31,540 bases of DNA from contig DHMO01000007.1 of assembly GCA_002405835.1 (NCBI GenBank), positions 41,963-73,502 on the forward strand. The letters are read 5' to 3'. Numbering within the stretch: position 1 is the first letter of the stretch; every line of letters begins with the position of its first letter. This DNA is from Lentisphaeria bacterium UBA4640 (GTDB lineage Bacteria; Verrucomicrobiota; Lentisphaeria; Victivallales; UBA1829). A model generated the notes under the pieces. It did not search any database, was not told the DNA's origin, and saw only the letters and a program-made list of their open reading frames with translations. This document shows, piece by piece, positions 29,837 through 31,540 of the stretch. The translations under genes and the position numbers were made by a program.

Positions 29837-31417
29837 ATGTTCTACGAAAATGGAATCAGAGACACCAGGGTCCGGGAATATCTCCCGGTTCAGCGTATTG
29901 TCTGGCAGCAGGGGTGTTCCCATGCGGAGGATCTGCCCGGACGGATGGAGATTCAACCGGGATTTGACGCATACCGTGTCCATACTCATCTTGAAATTGC
30001 GGACGGCGGGGGAGTTCTTCTTGATTTCGGGACCGAACTGCACGGCGGAATCCGTCTGCTCTGTGATTCTGACTACGGAGCGCGCATCCGTCTCCGTTTC
30101 GGCGAATCGGCGAGTGAGGCGATGGGGACGCCGGATGAGGATCATGCGATCCATGACACCGTTCTCGACATCCCGAAGTACGGAATGCTGGAGTACGGCA
30201 ACACCGCCTTCCGTTTCGTCCGCATTGACGCCGTCCGCGGAAATCTCTGTCTGCTCAATGTGCTTGCCGTCGCCGTTTTCCGCGATCTGGAATATGCGGG
30301 TTCGTTTGAATCTTCGGATGAGCGGCTGAACCGGATCTGGAAAACCGCCGCCTATACGGTTCACCTCAATATGCAGGATTTTATTTATGACGGAGCAAAG
30401 CGCGACCGTCTTGTCTGGATGGGCGACATGAACCCGGAAGTCCGCGGCATCCTTTCCGTTTTCCGCGACACCTCGCTGATTCCGGCTACTCTGGATTTCC
30501 AGCGCGGCCGCACGCCGCTTCCCGCCATGATGAACGGCATTCCCTCTTATTCGTGCTGGTGGGTGATTACGATCTGCGATTATTACCGTCACAGCGGAAA
30601 TCTCACATGGCTGCAGGAGCAGCGGGAATACTTGACGGGGCTTCTTCCGATCTTCTGTTCCTGGGTGGATGAGAACGGCAGCGAGCAGATTCCCGCGTGG
30701 CGTTTCCTCGACTGGCCGAACAACGACAATCCGGTCACCATGCATGCGGGGCTTCAGGGACTTCTTTTCTGGACTCTGAAGTGCGGAATTGAGCTGGGGC
30801 AGGTTCTTGATTTTGATGTTTCTGAACTGCACCGCACGCTTGCGCGCATGGCAAAATGCGTCCCGGATTGCGCGGGCAGCAAGTCCGCGGCGGCGGTTCA
30901 GACTCTTTCCGGGCTTGCCGACCGTTCGGACGTCGTTCTCCGTGATCCGTTCCGCGGCGTGAGCACTTTTTACGGCTACTACATGCTGCGCGCCCAGCCG
31001 ACCGCATCCGCGCTGGAGCTTATCCGCCGCTACTGGGGCGCAATGCTGGATTACGGGGCAACGACCTTCTGGGAAGATTTTGATCTGGACTGGCTGGAGA
31101 ACACCTCTCCGGTCTCGGAACTTCCCGTTCCGGGCAAGAAGGATCTTCACGCCGATTTCGGCAACTACTGCTATAAAGGACTGCGCCACAGTCTCTGCCA
31201 CGGCTGGGCGTGCGGTCCGGCGCCGTTCCTGAGCGAGCGTGTTCTCGGTGTAAAGATTCTCTCTCCCGGCTGCCGGAAACTGGAGATCCGCCCGGACCTC
31301 GCCGGACTGGATTATGTACGCGGGACATTCCCGACTCCGCATGGAGTTGTCCGCATCGAAGCGGAGAAGGACCATCTTGACATTTCCGCCCCTGCGGGCG
31401 TGGAAGTCGTGAAATAA
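29837..31417 (+). CDS. Compact alpha-L-rhamnosidase-like glycosidase (GH78-related six-hairpin fold)
   Basis: A 526-aa protein with a short beta-sandwich start (VLLDFGTELHGGIRLL), then a six-hairpin catalytic domain. The GH78-type motif DGAKRDRLVWMGDMNPEVRG is at about residues 187-206, usually DGPKRDRxGWxGD. Late family segments are TFWEDFD, HSLCHGWACGPAPFLSERVLGV and LEIRPDLAG. GH78 enzymes are commonly 700-1,000 aa; this one lacks most accessory domains and a signal peptide, suggesting use of small imported glycosides. Activity on rhamnose is inferred by family only. The ATG follows AAGAGGAGAAAAA. A phased repeat lies upstream. Confidence 0.82.
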   Translation: MFYENGIRDTRVREYLPVQRIVWQQGCSHAEDLPGRMEIQPGFDAYRVHTHLEIADGGGVLLDFGTELHGGIRLLCDSDYGARIRLRFGESASEAMGTPDEDHAIHDTVLDIPKYGMLEYGNTAFRFVRIDAVRGNLCLLNVLAVAVFRDLEYAGSFESSDERLNRIWKTAAYTVHLNMQDFIYDGAKRDRLVWMGDMNPEVRGILSVFRDTSLIPATLDFQRGRTPLPAMMNGIPSYSCWWVITICDYYRHSGNLTWLQEQREYLTGLLPIFCSWVDENGSEQIPAWRFLDWPNNDNPVTMHAGLQGLLFWTLKCGIELGQVLDFDVSELHRTLARMAKCVPDCAGSKSAAAVQTLSGLADRSDVVLRDPFRGVSTFYGYYMLRAQPTASALELIRRYWGAMLDYGATTFWEDFDLDWLENTSPVSELPVPGKKDLHADFGNYCYKGLRHSLCHGWACGPAPFLSERVLGVKILSPGCRKLEIRPDLAGLDYVRGTFPTPHGVVRIEAEKDHLDISAPAGVEVVK

Positions 31418-31419
31418 AG

Positions 31420-31456
31420 AACTCTCCGGGGGCTGTTGACCAGCCTCCGGAGAGTT
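31420..31456. terminator. Strong hairpin after rhamnosidase gene
   Basis: A 16-bp stem (15 Watson-Crick pairs, one G-T) with a 5-nt loop, beginning 3 bp after the stop. No T-run follows on the plus strand, so it may mark the mRNA end or act with Rho; on the minus strand TTCTTTATTT follows. Confidence 0.6.
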
Positions 31457-31466
31457 GAGGTCCACA

Positions 31467-31499
31467 GAAAAAAGCCGGAATAGTGTCTTTCCCGGCTTT
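31467..31499 (-). terminator. Minus-strand rho-independent terminator
   Basis: Stem AAAGCCGG / CCGGCTTT with a 13-nt loop; on the minus strand it runs into TTTTTTCTG. It would end a minus-strand gene lying beyond the right edge. Confidence 0.6.
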
Positions 31500-31508
31500 C
31501 CAAACAAA

Positions 31509-31540
31509 ACAGCGCCCTCCGGTTTCCCGGAGGGCGCTGT
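31509..31540. terminator. Perfect hairpin at window edge
   Basis: A 14-bp perfect stem (ACAGCGCCCTCCGG and its complement) with a TTTC loop. On the minus strand TTTTGTTTG follows. The sequence to its right is outside the window, so a plus-strand T-run cannot be judged. Confidence 0.6.

Noticed and set aside
29816..31507. Long minus-strand open frame opposite the rhamnosidase-like gene
   Set aside because: Shadow of a gene with clear GH78 motifs, promoter and ribosome site.

Overview
The window is one GC-rich, densely coded bacterial chromosome segment with 30 confident protein genes, one tRNA and two short ORFs. Signal peptides, a SurA/PrsA-type foldase, a compact GH78-like enzyme, a fused MurU/AmgK-type protein, a Rho with a very long Asn/Gln-rich N-terminus and the overall gene mix suggest an anaerobic heterotroph of the PVC group, most likely a Lentisphaerota (Victivallis-like) gut bacterium. 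That placement is an inference from protein flavour; no rRNA gene is present. Most transcription units begin with a recognisable promoter of the form TTGA(A/T/C)(A/T), 16-17 bp, TATATT or TACATT. I used these promoters together with Shine-Dalgarno sites to choose starts.

Layout. 1-2570: a secreted serine hydrolase (-), then a more A+T-rich patch with a zinc-ribbon membrane miniprotein, a 27-codon ORF and a higBA toxin-antitoxin pair (+). 2709-4820: tRNA-Leu(UAG), a partner-switching operon (STAS, RsbW-like kinase, STAS) and a PHP phosphatase, all (-). 4859-6488: an Old Yellow Enzyme-type oxidoreductase translationally overlapping a corrinoid adenosyltransferase (-). 6579-9450: polysaccharide deacetylase, LacI-family regulator and argC (+), closed by a bidirectional terminator. 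9539-13218: the c-di-AMP operon cdaA - ybbR/cdaR - lipoprotein - parvulin foldase (-). 13402-16304: thioredoxin-like protein, DUF4143 ATPase and pta (-).

16439-18890: a sulfur operon (-) running ThiS-like carrier, polycysteine mini-ORF, cystathionine beta-synthase-type enzyme, cystathionine gamma-lyase/synthase. 19140-20666: bifunctional NAD(P)HX repair enzyme (+). 20671-27872: a six-gene housekeeping operon coaE - rho - murU/amgK fusion - DJ-1/PfpI - tgt - metallophosphoesterase (-) with junctions that are mostly overlapping or a few bases long. 28030-29697: Nudix hydrolase and dinB (+). 29837-31417: an alpha-L-rhamnosidase-like enzyme (+), followed by three consecutive strong hairpins to the window end.

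The most interesting items are: (1) the Cys-rich mini-ORF ending SCRCTCCR, with a good ribosome site, coupled to the ThiS-like gene and placed directly before the cysteine-synthesis genes, which looks like a cysteine-sensing leader peptide; (2) the MurU-AmgK fusion for cell-wall sugar recycling; (3) Rho with a ~300-residue low-complexity N-terminus that includes an AT-hook-like motif and NYQxREN repeats; (4) a 21-bp-phased direct repeat upstream of the rhamnosidase promoter.
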